Below are positions 63,266-64,000 of a stretch of 64,000 nucleotides of DNA, piece after piece (position 1 is the stretch's first letter; every line of letters starts with the position of its first letter). The DNA comes from an uncultured Peptostreptococcaceae bacterium (lineage in GTDB: Bacteria; Bacillota; Clostridia; Peptostreptococcales; Peptostreptococcaceae). The notes under the pieces were generated by a model. It worked only from the letters and a program-made list of their open reading frames with translations. It was not told the DNA's origin and made no database searches. The position numbers and the translations under genes were made by a program. Location: positions 1-64,000 of the forward strand of contig CAMTIM010000043.1 of NCBI GenBank assembly GCA_947072565.1, in the 5' to 3' direction.

Positions 63266-64000
63266 TTATCTTCTAGGATGTTTTTCTTTTATTTCTCTTC
63301 TCATATTTTTATTTATGTGATTTAAATATGATTGCAAACTAGACAAGTTAGCATTTCCTAATATCTTACTAACTACTGCAATATTTGCACCTTCATTTAG
63401 CAAATGAATTGCAAAAGAGTGTCTAAGCATACTTGGGTTTATATTTTTATTTATATTAGCTAAGCTAGCATGTTTTTTTATTAGCTTCCATAAACCTTGT
63501 CTAGTAAACCTTTGCCCTAGAGAGCTTACAAAAAGCGAATTTTCACCTTCATTTGCTAGCTTATATCTTGATTCTTTTATATATTTTTCTAAATATAATT
63601 TAGTTATATCACAAAGTGGTATAACTCTTGGATTTTTATTAGTACTACAATATATGTAATCCATATCTAAGTCTACACTGTCTAGATTCATTTCAACTAA
63701 TTCAGAAACTTTGATTCCAGTTCCGTATAATACTTCAAATATAGCCTTATCTCTTATTTGCTTAGGTGTTGTTAATTTAGGGAAATTTAGCAACGCCTCT
63801 ATTTCTTCTTCTGTCAATATATCTATATCATTTTTTTCTACTTTAGGCTTTCTTATGCATTTTGCTGGATTATTCTCACTTACATGGCTTAGCAATAAGT
63901 AATCATGAAAAGATTTAATTGAAGATATCATCCTAGATACTGTAGCTACTGATACATTATCTTTTTCTAATTTTATAATATAACCAATGATATCATTTTC
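63266..64000 (-). CDS. Partial Xer-type tyrosine recombinase with altered active site
   Basis: The 5' end lies beyond the window; 244 codons are visible. It has part of the N-terminal SAM-like domain and the full catalytic domain. XerD normally has Arg-Lys-His-Arg-His-Tyr. Here the first Arg is Lys (GTGIKVSEL, codon 63712-63710), the first His is Ser (NPSMLRHS, 63433-63431) and the second His is Asn (KILGNANL, 63355-63353). The second Arg (SMLR), the beta-hairpin Lys (TNKN) and Tyr (LQSYLNH) remain. A position before deoB is where many Firmicutes keep xerD (RipX). Activity is doubtful. Confidence 0.85.
   Translation of the reverse strand, partial: ENDIIGYIIKLEKDNVSVATVSRMISSIKSFHDYLLLSHVSENNPAKCIRKPKVEKNDIDILTEEEIEALLNFPKLTTPKQIRDKAIFEVLYGTGIKVSELVEMNLDSVDLDMDYIYCSTNKNPRVIPLCDITKLYLEKYIKESRYKLANEGENSLFVSSLGQRFTRQGLWKLIKKHASLANINKNINPSMLRHSFAIHLLNEGANIAVVSKILGNANLSSLQSYLNHINKNMRREIKEKHPRR

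Noticed and set aside
1-64000. CRISPR arrays, tRNA, rRNA, insertion sequences, prophage genes
   Set aside because: I looked in all intergenic gaps and saw no direct-repeat arrays, cloverleaf-like sequences, transposase genes or phage genes.

Overview
The window is a low-GC, AT-rich stretch of a spore-forming anaerobic Firmicute. Gene content and order (alaS-mnmA-iscU-iscS-iscR; rnc-smc-ftsY-ylxM-ffh-rpsP-khpA-rimM-trmD-rplS-rbgA; sigK-PBP-udk-U32-trmR-mltG; pdp-punA-deoB-xer) point to Peptostreptococcaceae (relatives of Clostridioides, Paraclostridium, Romboutsia). I cannot fix the species from this sequence alone. Almost every gene is on the minus strand; manA is the only clear plus-strand gene. 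Transcription therefore runs from high to low coordinates, and 'upstream' below means higher coordinate for minus-strand genes.

Layout. 1-7.8 kb: a partial exported protein, ireB, alaS with a T-box leader, mnmA, and the Fe-S operon iscR-iscS-iscU with paired inverted-repeat operators. 7.8-11.1 kb: a ROK sugar kinase, a GNAT acetyltransferase and rarA. 11.2-17.3 kb: yraN, a YifB/ComM-type ATPase, dprA, topA and codY, read in that order. 17.5-19.4 kb: an FMN alpha-hydroxyacid dehydrogenase with an N-terminal Cys cluster, and rnhB. 19.6-29.9 kb: an accessory block inside an otherwise core neighbourhood (brnQ with a possible CodY box, marR-MATE, a 14-residue-repeat coiled-coil protein, an orphan 110-residue protein, and an rpiR-mngA-mngB operon for mannosylglycerate use). 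30-43.8 kb: the translation, secretion and chromosome core (rbgA, rplS, trmD, rimM, khpA, rpsP, ffh, ylxM, ftsY, smc, a radical SAM protein, rnc, a zinc-ribbon protein), interrupted by manA.

43.8-53.3 kb: efp, then shikimate genes aroQ, aroK and aroE with four pilin-like genes packed between aroK and aroE, one of them apparently frameshifted by two bases. Upstream is a tandem pair of large membrane sensor kinases. 53.6-64 kb: sigK (uninterrupted and without a pro-sequence), a class B PBP, udk, a U32 protein, trmR, mltG, the nucleoside salvage genes pdp, punA and deoB, and a partial Xer-type recombinase with several non-canonical active-site residues.

The most interesting candidate system is the sensor pair at 48468-53339. 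One protein keeps the phospho-acceptor histidine box but has lost the ATP-binding motifs. Its neighbour keeps a complete ATP-binding domain but has Asn where the histidine should be. Together they look like one histidine kinase split over two proteins.
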